In this document: piece by piece, positions 1 to 7,196 of the stretch
How the letters are laid out: each line of letters opens with the position of its first letter
Position numbering within the stretch: position 1 is the stretch's first letter
Source of the DNA: Acidobacteriota bacterium
Lineage (GTDB): Bacteria > Actinomycetota > Acidimicrobiia > Acidimicrobiales > UBA8190
NCBI GenBank assembly: GCA_028872975.1
Contig: JAGWNV010000018.1
Location: 1 to 17,552, forward strand
DNA: 17,552 nucleotides
Direction: 5' to 3'
The notes under the pieces: model-generated
What the model was told of the DNA's origin: nothing
Seen by the model: only the letters and a program-made list of their open reading frames with translations
Databases searched by the model: none
Program-made: the position numbers and the translations under genes

Positions 1-1105
<1,105 letters not shown>

Positions 1106-1108
1106 CCG

Positions 1109-2449
1109 TCACCGCCACCCGGTGGCGGCCAGGAGGGCGAGGGCGGCGGCCATCGCCGGGGGGACCGAGAGGAGGCCGAGCCGGCTCACCTCCCGAGCCG
1201 AGGGCCGGGCCCCCGCCAGGCGGGCCTGCTGCCACCAGAGGATCGAGGAGAGCGATCCGGTGACGAGGAGGTTCGGGCCGAGGTTCAGGCCCACGAGGAC
1301 CGAGAAGGGATGGGCGGGGTGACGGGCGGCGAGGAGGGAGGCCGCCGGGAGGTTGTTGAGGAGGATCGAGAAGAGGGCGGCGACGGGCCCCGCCAGCCAA
1401 ACCGAGGCGTGGGCGAGGAGCCAGGAGGGCCCCTGCCAGGCCCGGCCGACCGTCCCGGCGCCGAGGGCGATGCCGAAGAGGCCGGGGAGGACCGGGCCGC
1501 CGACGGCACCGACGAGGTGGGTCGCCCTCGCCGGCCTCCCGTCCTCCTCCACTTCTCTCTCCTCTTCTTCTCCTTCCTCTGCTGCCCCTACTGGGCCCAG
1601 CGGGATCCGCTTCCTCGGCGGCACCCAGATCGTCTCGTGGAGGCCAACGAGGAGGAGGCCGGTGGCGAGGACGGCGAGGGCTGGCGACCGGAGGGCGACG
1701 ACGAGGGTCGTCGCCGCCAGGACGCCCGCGGTCCCGATCGGGCCAGGTCGGCGGCGGTGGGGCGCGGGGGCCGGCACCGGGGCGACGGGCGGTCCCCGGA
1801 GGGCCGGCGGCGTCGGCGGTCGGCCCTCCGGCCACTGACGGGGGGCGGGGGCGAAGTGGCGACGGAAGGAGAGGCCGACGACGAGGCCCGTGACGGCGGA
1901 GGCGGCAAGCCAGGCGGGGGCCATCCGGGCGGCGAAGGCCCCGCCGGAGAGATGGAGATGGCCGAGGACGATGAGGTTCGTGAGGTTCGATCCCGGCAGG
2001 AGGAGGGAGGCGGCGTTCGACATGAGGAGGCAGCCGTAGAGCATCGGGGCCGCGAGGTCCGGTCCGGACCGGTCCCGGCGGTGACGGGCGGCGGCGAGGA
2101 GGACGGGGGTGAGGAAGGTCACGGCCGTGTCGAGGTTGAGGAGGGCGGTGACCACCGCCACCGTGGTCATGGAGGCGGCGTAGAGGGCCGGGCCGCCGGA
2201 GGGGAGCCGGTCCAGCGCCCGGCCGGCGACCTCGAAGACCCCCTCCTCGGCGGCGACGGTCCCGACGAGGAGGAGTCCGGCGACGAGGACGAAGGGGGGC
2301 CAGGCCTGCGAGGCGGCCCCGCCGGCGGCGCCCGGGTCGGTCACCGCCGCCACCAGCGCGACGGCGCCGCCGACGGCGAGGACCGTCCAGGCGATGGTCC
2401 GGGGGATCTCCCCCGAAGGGGTGCCGACCAGAGGGGGCCGGCTCGTCAC
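1109..2449 (-). CDS. ArsB/SLC13-like integral membrane permease
   Basis: Multi-spanning inner-membrane transporter of 446 residues, close to the usual 430-450 of ArsB-type permeases. About ten hydrophobic segments are visible. Motifs resembling the ArsB/SLC13 ion-transporter superfamily are LLNLDTAVTFLTPV, NAASLLLPGSNLTNL in the first half and LLNNLPAASLL in the second half. The GTG start at 2449-2447 overlaps the TGA of the upstream metallo-hydrolase in a GTGA arrangement, so the two are almost certainly translated from one message. The frame stays open upstream of this GTG, but that part is Arg/His-rich antisense sequence of the hydrolase gene and is not used. Two long soluble loops are unusual: a Pro/Ala/Arg-rich one and a strongly acidic one near residues 280-305. 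Substrate (arsenite, another anion or a dicarboxylate) cannot be told from sequence; no ars regulator or reductase lies nearby. Confidence 0.85.
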   Translation of the reverse strand: MTSRPPLVGTPSGEIPRTIAWTVLAVGGAVALVAAVTDPGAAGGAASQAWPPFVLVAGLLLVGTVAAEEGVFEVAGRALDRLPSGGPALYAASMTTVAVVTALLNLDTAVTFLTPVLLAAARHRRDRSGPDLAAPMLYGCLLMSNAASLLLPGSNLTNLIVLGHLHLSGGAFAARMAPAWLAASAVTGLVVGLSFRRHFAPAPRQWPEGRPPTPPALRGPPVAPVPAPAPHRRRPGPIGTAGVLAATTLVVALRSPALAVLATGLLLVGLHETIWVPPRKRIPLGPVGAAEEGEEEEREVEEDGRPARATHLVGAVGGPVLPGLFGIALGAGTVGRAWQGPSWLLAHASVWLAGPVAALFSILLNNLPAASLLAARHPAHPFSVLVGLNLGPNLLVTGSLSSILWWQQARLAGARPSAREVSRLGLLSVPPAMAAALALLAATGWR

Positions 2450-3054
2450 CAACCCCGGTCTACCCACTCCTGGAGATGGGGCCGTTCGGCGCCGATGGTG
2501 GTGTCGGAGCCGTGGCCGGGGAGCACGAGGGTGTCGGGCCCGAAGGCGGAGAAGAGGCGGTCCTCGATGGAGCGGATGATGGTCGGGAAGTCGCCGCCTT
2601 CGAACGTGGTGGCGCCGGGTCCCCCAGGGAAGAGGGTGTCGCCGCTGAAGAGCAGCGGGGTGCCCTCGACGTGGAAGCAGATCGACCCCGGCGTGTGTCC
2701 CGGGGTGGCGATGGTCCGGATCCGGAGGTCGCCGACCTCGACGACGGCGTCGTCCTCCAGGATCTCGTCGTAGGAGGGGAGCATCCCGGCGTCGGCGGCG
2801 GTGACGGCGACGCCGTAGCCGGCGTCCCGGACGGCGGGGACGGCCTGGATGTGGTCCCAGTGGCCATGGGTCTCCACCACCCGCCGGACGCCGAGGTCCC
2901 GGCAGAGGTCGAGGAGCCGCTCGTGCTCGTTGGCGGCGTCCACGAGGACGGCCTCCCCGGTGCGACGGCAGCGGATGACGTGGACGTTGTTGTCCATGGG
3001 GCCCACCACGACCCGGTGGACCTCGACGAGGGTGTCCTCGTAGTGGAGGGTCAT
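2446..3054 (-). CDS. Metallo-beta-lactamase-fold hydrolase, glyoxalase II-like
   Basis: Soluble 202-residue metal-dependent hydrolase of the glyoxalase II-like branch of the MBL fold. The metal-binding motif THGHWDH is intact (H63, H65, D67, H68). Further ligands are H120 in TPGHTPGS, D139 in FSGDTLFPGGPG and H181 in LPGHGSDT, so a binuclear site is expected. Family members hydrolyse thioesters such as S-lactoylglutathione or related small esters; the true substrate is unknown. The start is ATG 3054-3052. A -10-like TAAGCT sits exactly 6 nt upstream with no Shine-Dalgarno, which predicts a leaderless message. A 16-bp palindrome fills the promoter spacer. The gene is first in a two-gene operon with the ArsB/SLC13-like permease through a GTGA overlap, which suggests a linked detoxification or export job, though that link is inference. 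Confidence 0.92.
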   Translation of the reverse strand: MTLHYEDTLVEVHRVVVGPMDNNVHVIRCRRTGEAVLVDAANEHERLLDLCRDLGVRRVVETHGHWDHIQAVPAVRDAGYGVAVTAADAGMLPSYDEILEDDAVVEVGDLRIRTIATPGHTPGSICFHVEGTPLLFSGDTLFPGGPGATTFEGGDFPTIIRSIEDRLFSAFGPDTLVLPGHGSDTTIGAERPHLQEWVDRGW

Positions 3055-3060
3055 GGCGAC

Positions 3061-3066
3061 AGCTTA
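3061..3066 (-). promoter_or_regulatory. Predicted -10 element for the MBL hydrolase (leaderless)
   Basis: TAAGCT read on the minus strand, followed by 6 nt and then the ATG at 3054. With a normal -10 to +1 distance, transcription would start on the A of ATG. There is no Shine-Dalgarno. The same spacing recurs at other genes in this window. Confidence 0.6.
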
Positions 3067-3082
3067 TTGACCGGGTGGTCAA
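3067..3082. promoter_or_regulatory. Palindromic operator candidate TTGACC-N4-GGTCAA
   Basis: A perfect 6-bp inverted repeat with a 4-bp centre (GGGT). It directly abuts the predicted -10 box of the minus-strand MBL hydrolase, so it would occupy -13 to -28 of that promoter. It also lies 112 bp upstream of the acyl-CoA dehydrogenase start on the other strand. Size and symmetry fit a dimeric repressor, for example the TetR family, which often controls acyl-CoA dehydrogenase genes. No regulator gene is present in the window. Confidence 0.5.
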
Positions 3083-3092
3083 CATCTCGCCG

Positions 3093-3105
3093 GGTCTGGT
3101 AGACC
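3093..3105. promoter_or_regulatory. Second small palindrome GGTCT-N3-AGACC
   Basis: Perfect 5-bp arms with a 3-bp centre, 10 bp after the first palindrome in the same divergent intergenic region. It shares the GGTC/GACC core with the first. It could be a second operator half-site or a small hairpin near the 5' end of the acyl-CoA dehydrogenase transcript. Confidence 0.35.
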
Positions 3106-3194
3106 AACGACCGACGCCTCGGAGCGCCTACCTGGAGCACCGGGCCGGGGGCCGGAGGCGGCGGCGAGCTGGGACCCGACAGGGGGAACGAGGC

Positions 3195-4310
3195 ATGAAT
3201 TTCGCCTTCAGCGAGGAGCAGGAAGAGCTTCGGCGGGCCGTGCGGCGGTTCCTCGAGGACAAGTCCCCGATGACCGAGGTCCGGCGTCTCATGGAGACGA
3301 CCGAGGGGTACGACGCCGCCGTCTGGGAGCAGATGGCCAACCAGCTCGGGCTCCAGGCCATGACCATTCCCGAGGAGTACGGGGGCGCGGGGTTCGGCTA
3401 CGTCGAGCTCACCGTCGTGCTCGAGGAGATGGGTGCGGCCCTGCTCTGCGCGCCGTACTTCTCGACCGTCGCCCTCGCCGCCAATTGCCTTCTGTCGTCC
3501 GGCGACGAGTCGGCGAAGAAGGACCTCCTCCCCGGGATCGCCGGCGGGGAGACGGTGGCGACGCTCGCCTTCACCGAGGACAGCGGCCGGTGGGACCTCG
3601 AGGGGATCACCATGGAGGCTTCCCGCCAGGGTGACGGGTGGGTGTTGAACGGCCAGAAGATGTTCGTCCTCGACGGCCACACCGCCCAGCTCGTCCTCGT
3701 CGCGGCCCGGACCGGTGCGGGGGTGAGCCTCTTCGCCGTCGAGGGAGGGGCGGCGGGGCTGACCCGGACCCCGCTGGCCACCATGGACCAGACCCGCAAG
3801 CAGGCCCGGATCGAGTTCGCCTCGACCCCGGCCCGGCTCGTGGGCGAGGAGGGGGCGGCCGGGCCGGTGCTCAGCAGGACCCTGGACCTCGCCGCCGTGG
3901 CCCTCGCCGCCGAGCAGGTCGGGGGGGCCCAGCGGTGCCTCGACATGTCCGTCGAGTACGCCAAGACCCGGATCCAGTTCGGCCGGCCCATCGGGTCGTT
4001 CCAGGCCATCAAGCACAAGTGCGCCGACATGCTCCTCGAAGTCGAGTCGGGGAAGTCGGCCGCCTACTACGCGGGGTGGGCCGCGGCGGAGGACTCCGAC
4101 GAGCTCCCCGTCGTCGCCAGCCTGGCCAAGTCCTACTGCTCGGAGGCCTACTTCCACGCCGCCGCCGAGAACATCCAGATCCACGGCGGGATCGGGTTCA
4201 CCTGGGAGCACGACGCCCACCTCTACTTCAAGCGGGCCAAGTCCTCCGAGCTTCTCCTCGGCGACCCCACCTACCACCGGGAGCTCCTCGCCCAGCGGAT
4301 CGGCATCTAG
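3195..4310 (+). CDS. Acyl-CoA dehydrogenase (FadE-like)
   Basis: FAD-dependent alpha,beta-dehydrogenation of an acyl-CoA in beta-oxidation or steroid-like side-chain breakdown. The 371-residue protein has the usual three-part fold: an all-alpha N-terminus (FSEEQEELRRAVRRFL), a middle beta domain with the weak FAD/substrate motif LAFTEDSGRWD, and a C-terminal helical domain with YAKTRIQFGRPIGSFQ from Y255 and IHGGIGFTWEHD. The ATG at 3195 is chosen because AGGGGGA lies 7 nt upstream and homologues start with MNFxFSEEQ; the frame stays open further upstream without family similarity. The position that is the catalytic Glu (YEGT) in MCAD-type enzymes reads LLGD here, about residue 355, as in FadE types that tend to work as unlike-subunit pairs. 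It is divergent from the MBL hydrolase and shares its palindromic control region. A hairpin follows the stop. Confidence 0.93.
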   Translation: MNFAFSEEQEELRRAVRRFLEDKSPMTEVRRLMETTEGYDAAVWEQMANQLGLQAMTIPEEYGGAGFGYVELTVVLEEMGAALLCAPYFSTVALAANCLLSSGDESAKKDLLPGIAGGETVATLAFTEDSGRWDLEGITMEASRQGDGWVLNGQKMFVLDGHTAQLVLVAARTGAGVSLFAVEGGAAGLTRTPLATMDQTRKQARIEFASTPARLVGEEGAAGPVLSRTLDLAAVALAAEQVGGAQRCLDMSVEYAKTRIQFGRPIGSFQAIKHKCADMLLEVESGKSAAYYAGWAAAEDSDELPVVASLAKSYCSEAYFHAAAENIQIHGGIGFTWEHDAHLYFKRAKSSELLLGDPTYHRELLAQRIGI

Positions 4311-4363
4311 CCCTCCTGCCCGTGCCCGCCGCCGGCACCACCCGGCAGGGGGCGGCGGGAGGG
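4311..4363 (+). terminator. Stem-loop directly after the acyl-CoA dehydrogenase stop
   Basis: Bases 4311-4320 pair with 4354-4363 in a 10-bp stem (nine Watson-Crick pairs and one G-T). An inner GCCGG/CCGGC stem sits inside it. There is no T-run, as is common for hairpin terminators in GC-rich actinobacteria. Position right after the stop codon supports a terminator or an mRNA 3'-end stabiliser. Confidence 0.5.
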
Positions 4364-4368
4364 ATACT
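4363..4368 (+). promoter_or_regulatory. Predicted -10 element for a leaderless small ORF
   Basis: GATACT followed by exactly 6 nt and then GTG at 4375, the same geometry as other predicted leaderless starts here. Its first base coincides with the last base of the preceding stem-loop. No convincing -35 is visible. Confidence 0.35.
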
Positions 4369-4374
4369 GAGGTG

Positions 4375-4473
4375 GTGGACGCGGAAACCCGCCCGTCGGA
4401 GGGCGAGCGGGCGGACGTCCCGGAACGGCCCCCGCGCTTCGGGAGGCCTCGACCGCGCCGGCGCCGGGGCTGA
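4375..4473 (+). CDS. Possible 32-residue Arg-rich leader peptide
   Basis: A 33-codon frame from GTG 4375 to TGA 4471-4473 that fits no known family. The predicted peptide begins MDAETRPSEGER and ends with a strongly basic stretch, PRPRRRRG. Support comes from the -10-like GATACT 6 nt upstream (leaderless geometry). It also ends 3 nt before the GTG of the alpha/beta-hydrolase-like gene, in the same frame, so termination and restart could couple the two. Against it: the peptide is very short, low in complexity, and in GC-rich DNA such frames occur by chance. It could instead be a regulatory upstream ORF, or untranslated 5' leader. Confidence 0.3.
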   Translation: MDAETRPSEGERADVPERPPRFGRPRPRRRRG

Positions 4474-4476
4474 TCG

Positions 4477-5277
4477 GTGCCCGGGGGGACCTGGCAGACC
4501 CTGCCGGGGCCGGCGGGCCCGCTCATGGTCCACGTCTCGGGCGGGGCGCCCGCCACGTCGGCCCCGGCCGGGCCGGCTGCGGCTTCGGCTGCGGCTGGAC
4601 CCGCCAGTGCGGTCGTCCTCGTCCACGACTTCCCCCTCGAGGAGCAGAGCGCCGGGCGGACGGGCCGGAGCCTCCCCGTCCTCGCCGACCGGTTGGCGGC
4701 GGAGTCGGGGTGGCGGGTCATCGCCGGCTGCCTGCGGGGGGTGGGGGGATCGGCCGGGGACTTCTCCCTCTGCGGCTGGCTCGAGGACCTCGCCGCCCTG
4801 GCCGGACACGCCGCCGGGCTGGCCGCCGGCGGGGGGGTGTGGATGGTCGGGTTCGGGGTGGGAGGGAGCCTCGCCCTCTGCCTGGCGGCCGCGGACCCCC
4901 GGGTCCGGGGGGTCGGGTGCCTGGGGTCGCCGGCGACCCTGGCGGGCTGGGGGGAGGAGCCCGAGGCGATGGCCGGCCTGGCCCGCCGGGTGGGGGTGAT
5001 CACGAGCCCCGGGTTCCCGGCCGATCTCCGGCGGTGGGCGGGGGAGTTCGGGACGCTCCGGCCGGTCGTGGCCGCCGGGTCCCTCGAGGGGCGGTCGGTG
5101 CTCGTCGTCCAGGGCGCCGAGGACGACGACGTCCCGGTCTCCGATGCCCGGGCCCTCGCCGAGGCGGTGGGGGGACGAGCGGAGCTCCGGGTGCTCCCCG
5201 GCGCCGGCCACCGACTCCGGGCCGATCCCCGGGCCATGGCGCTCCTCGTCGGCTGGCTGGAGCGTCAGCTGCCCTGA
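4477..5277 (+). CDS. Alpha/beta-hydrolase-fold protein with non-serine nucleophile site
   Basis: A 266-residue cytoplasmic protein of the alpha/beta-hydrolase fold. The visible layout is strand-oxyanion region VVLVHDFP (46-53), the dienelactone-hydrolase-like R-G-x-G-x-S pattern (LRGVGGSAGDFS, 86-97), the nucleophile elbow GFGVGG (125-130), an acid loop GAEDDDVP (213-220) and the histidine loop GAGHRL (H245). In active enzymes the elbow is GxSxG; here the nucleophile codon 4855-4857 is GGG, glycine. Acid and histidine are kept. The protein may be catalytically dead, bind a ligand, or use other chemistry. An Ala/Pro-rich low-complexity insert covers residues 22-45. The GTG at 4477 follows the stop of the small upstream frame by 3 nt; ATG 4525 is the alternative start, as neither has a good ribosome site. 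Its 3' end overlaps the convergent thiE by 13 bp. Confidence 0.8.
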   Translation: MPGGTWQTLPGPAGPLMVHVSGGAPATSAPAGPAAASAAAGPASAVVLVHDFPLEEQSAGRTGRSLPVLADRLAAESGWRVIAGCLRGVGGSAGDFSLCGWLEDLAALAGHAAGLAAGGGVWMVGFGVGGSLALCLAAADPRVRGVGCLGSPATLAGWGEEPEAMAGLARRVGVITSPGFPADLRRWAGEFGTLRPVVAAGSLEGRSVLVVQGAEDDDVPVSDARALAEAVGGRAELRVLPGAGHRLRADPRAMALLVGWLERQLP

Positions 5278-5927
5278 CCCGACGAGGCGGCGGCCAGTGC
5301 CTCGTCGATGACGGTGGCGAGCCGGCGGGCGTCGGCCTCCACGTCGGAGGAGGTCATGAGGTACCGGACGACGACGAATCGGCGGGCACCGGCGGCGACG
5401 AGGGGCCTGACGGTCTCGGGCCGGACGCCGCCGGTGACGAACACGGGACGGCCCGCCCGGGCCGTGGCGTAGCCGGCGTAGTCGGGACCGGTCCCGGGGC
5501 GGCCGGGCTTCGTCGGGGTCGGCTCGACGGGGCCGGCCGAGACGTAGTCCACCGGTGCAGGGATGCTCGCCTCCATCTCGGCGGGACGGTGGGGGGAGAG
5601 GCCGACGATGGCCGATGGCCCCAGGATGCGCCGGGCGATCTCCGGAGAGATGTCGTCCTGGCCGACGTGGACGCCGGCCGCGCCCGAGGCCAGGGCCACG
5701 TCGGGACGGTCGTTCACGACGAAGGGGACGCCGTGGGCCGCGCAGCAACGGGCGGCGAGGGCGGCCCGGTCGACCAGGGGGCCGGCGTCGAGGCGCTTGT
5801 CCCGGAGTTGGACCATGTCGACCCCGCCGGCCAGGGCGGCGTGGAGGAAGGCCTCGAGGTCGGGACGGTCGGGCGTGCAGAGATAAAGGCGCCTGCCGGT
5901 CAGGTCGCCGACCGGCGACGCCCTCAC
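5265..5927 (-). CDS. thiE: Thiamine-phosphate synthase ThiE
   Basis: Joins hydroxymethylpyrimidine diphosphate and thiazole phosphate carboxylate to give thiamine phosphate, in the cytoplasm. The 220-residue TIM barrel shows the family motifs: QLRDK (40-44), VNDRPDVAL (71-79), GVHVGQDD (85-92), GLSPH (109-113), DYVSAGPVEPTPTK (127-140) and the phosphate-binding VTGGV. The GTG at 5927-5925 overlaps the TGA of the upstream HhH-GPD gene (GTGA), which fixes the start and implies translational coupling. No other thi genes and no TPP riboswitch are visible here. The gene ends convergently inside the last codons of the alpha/beta-hydrolase-like gene, overlapping by 13 bp. The product feeds thiamine diphosphate, the cofactor of the AceE encoded further on. 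Confidence 0.94.
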   Translation of the reverse strand: MRASPVGDLTGRRLYLCTPDRPDLEAFLHAALAGGVDMVQLRDKRLDAGPLVDRAALAARCCAAHGVPFVVNDRPDVALASGAAGVHVGQDDISPEIARRILGPSAIVGLSPHRPAEMEASIPAPVDYVSAGPVEPTPTKPGRPGTGPDYAGYATARAGRPVFVTGGVRPETVRPLVAAGARRFVVVRYLMTSSDVEADARRLATVIDEALAAASSGQGS

Positions 5928-6571
5928 CGGGTCGGTGGGCTGGTCCGGGTGGTCCCGGCGGGACGCCTGGCCCCGACCTTCCGGGCCGGGGGCCCGGCCG
6001 GGGCTCCCTTGGCGGCCGCCTTCAGGCTCTGCTTGTACTCCCTCACCTTCTGGAGGGTGGCCTCGTCGCGGATGTCGGCCACCGACCGGTGGCTGCCGGT
6101 GTCGCTGAAGGGGCTGCTCGCCTTCTCCCACCCCGAGGGGCGGACCCCGAGCTGCTTTCCGAGGAGGGCGAGGAAGATCTTCGCCTTCTGGTCGCCGAAG
6201 CCGGGGAGCTTCCGGATGCGGGAGAGGAGCTCGGCGCCCGACTCGGCGCCCTCCCAGACGGCCTCGGCGCGACCCTCGTAGTCCTCGACGAGGACCCGGC
6301 AGAGTTCCTGGACGCGCCCGGCCATCGACCCCGGGTACCGGTGGAGGGCCGGACGGTCGGCGAAGAGGGCCTTCAGGTCGTCGGGATCCATGGAGGCGAG
6401 GCGAGCGGCGTCGAGGTCGGCGCCCAGTCGCCGCCGCAGCTCGAGGGGGCCGGCGAAGGCCCACTCGAGGGGCACCTGCTGATCGAGGACCATCCCGACG
6501 AGAAGGGCGAGGGGGCTGTCCGAGAGGAGCCGGTCGGCCTCGGCGTCCTGGGCCAGGTGCAGGTCCACCAC
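5924..6571 (-). CDS. HhH-GPD-type base-excision repair protein
   Basis: A 215-residue protein of an actinobacterial HhH-GPD family annotated as base-excision DNA glycosylase-like. Recognisable segments are ALLVGMVLDQQVPLEWAFAGP (21-41), the helix-hairpin-helix-like LPGFGDQKAKIFLALLGKQ (122-140) and HRSVADI. The classical glycosylase active-site Asp motif (such as VPVDTHV) about 20 residues after the hairpin is not evident, so the chemistry is uncertain. The C-terminal 30 residues are Lys/Arg/Pro-rich, suited to DNA contact. The GTG start at 6571 is supported by a TACGCT box exactly 6 nt upstream, implying a leaderless message; a second GTG follows directly. It is first of a two-gene unit with thiE through a 4-bp overlap, a pairing with no obvious functional reason. 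Confidence 0.85.
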   Translation of the reverse strand: MVDLHLAQDAEADRLLSDSPLALLVGMVLDQQVPLEWAFAGPLELRRRLGADLDAARLASMDPDDLKALFADRPALHRYPGSMAGRVQELCRVLVEDYEGRAEAVWEGAESGAELLSRIRKLPGFGDQKAKIFLALLGKQLGVRPSGWEKASSPFSDTGSHRSVADIRDEATLQKVREYKQSLKAAAKGAPAGPPARKVGARRPAGTTRTSPPTR

Positions 6572-6577
6572 GAGGTC

Positions 6578-6583
6578 AGCGTA
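6578..6583 (-). promoter_or_regulatory. Predicted -10 element for the HhH-GPD/thiE operon
   Basis: TACGCT on the minus strand, then 6 nt, then GTG at 6571. No Shine-Dalgarno lies before the start. It matches the leaderless geometry seen at the MBL hydrolase and aceE. Confidence 0.6.
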
Positions 6584-6682
6584 GTGCCGTCGACACGGGG
6601 GCCTCCCTGTCGGACGCGACGGGGGACGGCGGGCCGTCAGGACTGAGGAGGAGCCGGAAGGGAAACGGTAAGGGGGGTGCGG

Positions 6683-7144
6683 TCAGAGCAGGATGGTCAT
6701 GAAGGTGTTGAAGTCGCTGGCCCGGTAGTCGCCGAAGGGCGGGCAGGGTGCGAAGCCGGCCCGGCCGTAGAGGGTCCGGGCGGCGAGGAATTCGTCCGTC
6801 GTGCCCGTCTCGAGGCTGACCCGCCGGTAGCCCTCCCGGCGGGCGTGGTCGAGGAGGTGGTCGACGAGGGCCCGGCCCACGCCCTGGCCGCGCTCGTCCT
6901 CCCTCGTGTGCATGGACTTGAGCTCGACGTGGTCCTCGTCGAGCCGCTTGAGGGCGGCCACGCCGACGAGGGCGCCTCGGCGGCGGGCGCTGAAGAAGGT
7001 CACGCCGGGCTCGGTCAGCTCGTCCACCTCGAGGGCGAAGGAGAACTCGGGTGGGGAGGAGGCCCGGGAGAAGGAGAGATGGGTGGAGAGGAGCGCCCTG
7101 ACGTCGTCGGCGCGGGGGTCGTCGACGGCGATCTCGAGGTCCAC
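6683..7144 (-). CDS. GNAT-family N-acetyltransferase
   Basis: A 153-residue acetyltransferase that moves an acetyl group from acetyl-CoA to an amine; the acceptor is unknown. The GNAT acetyl-CoA site is clear: ELKSMHTREDERGQGVG, with the Q/R-x-x-G-x-G loop RGQGVG at residues 85-90, followed by ALVDHLLDHARREGYRRVSLETG. The C-terminal half (ARTLYGRAGFAPCPPFGDYR) is typical of YsnE-like members. The GTG at 7144 is used; GAGAAT lies 7 nt upstream and would allow leaderless initiation. It is monocistronic and divergent from the glycosyltransferase. Downstream, a small GACGG/CCGTC inverted repeat at 6625-6638 could end its transcript, but it is weak. Confidence 0.9.
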   Translation of the reverse strand: MDLEIAVDDPRADDVRALLSTHLSFSRASSPPEFSFALEVDELTEPGVTFFSARRRGALVGVAALKRLDEDHVELKSMHTREDERGQGVGRALVDHLLDHARREGYRRVSLETGTTDEFLAARTLYGRAGFAPCPPFGDYRASDFNTFMTILL

Positions 7145-7151
7145 GGCGGTG

Positions 7152-7157
7152 ATTCTC
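7152..7157 (-). promoter_or_regulatory. Weak -10-like element for the GNAT gene
   Basis: GAGAAT on the minus strand, 7 nt before the GTG at 7144. It has the conserved A at position 2 and T at position 6 but lacks the first T. It is supported mainly by the same spacing at other genes of this window. Confidence 0.35.
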
Positions 7158-7196
7158 GTCCAGGGCCGGGCCGGTGCGGCCGGGGGACCCGGGCGT

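Noticed and set aside
1310..2773. A 487-codon + strand frame opposite the permease.
   Set aside because: Product is Gly/Glu/Arg repeat-like without a fold; the minus strand encodes clear membrane segments and ArsB-like motifs.
2450..3085. Upstream extension of the permease frame through the MBL hydrolase region.
   Set aside because: The extension is Arg/His/Pro-rich and overlaps the well-supported hydrolase; the GTGA junction gives a natural start at 2449.
3075..3194. Forty-codon N-terminal extension of the acyl-CoA dehydrogenase.
   Set aside because: It has no family similarity, contains the palindromic region, and the ATG at 3195 has its own Shine-Dalgarno.
6625..6638. GACGG/CCGTC inverted repeat downstream of the GNAT gene as terminator.
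   Set aside because: Stem is only 5 bp, with no T-run; mentioned with the gene but not called as a feature.
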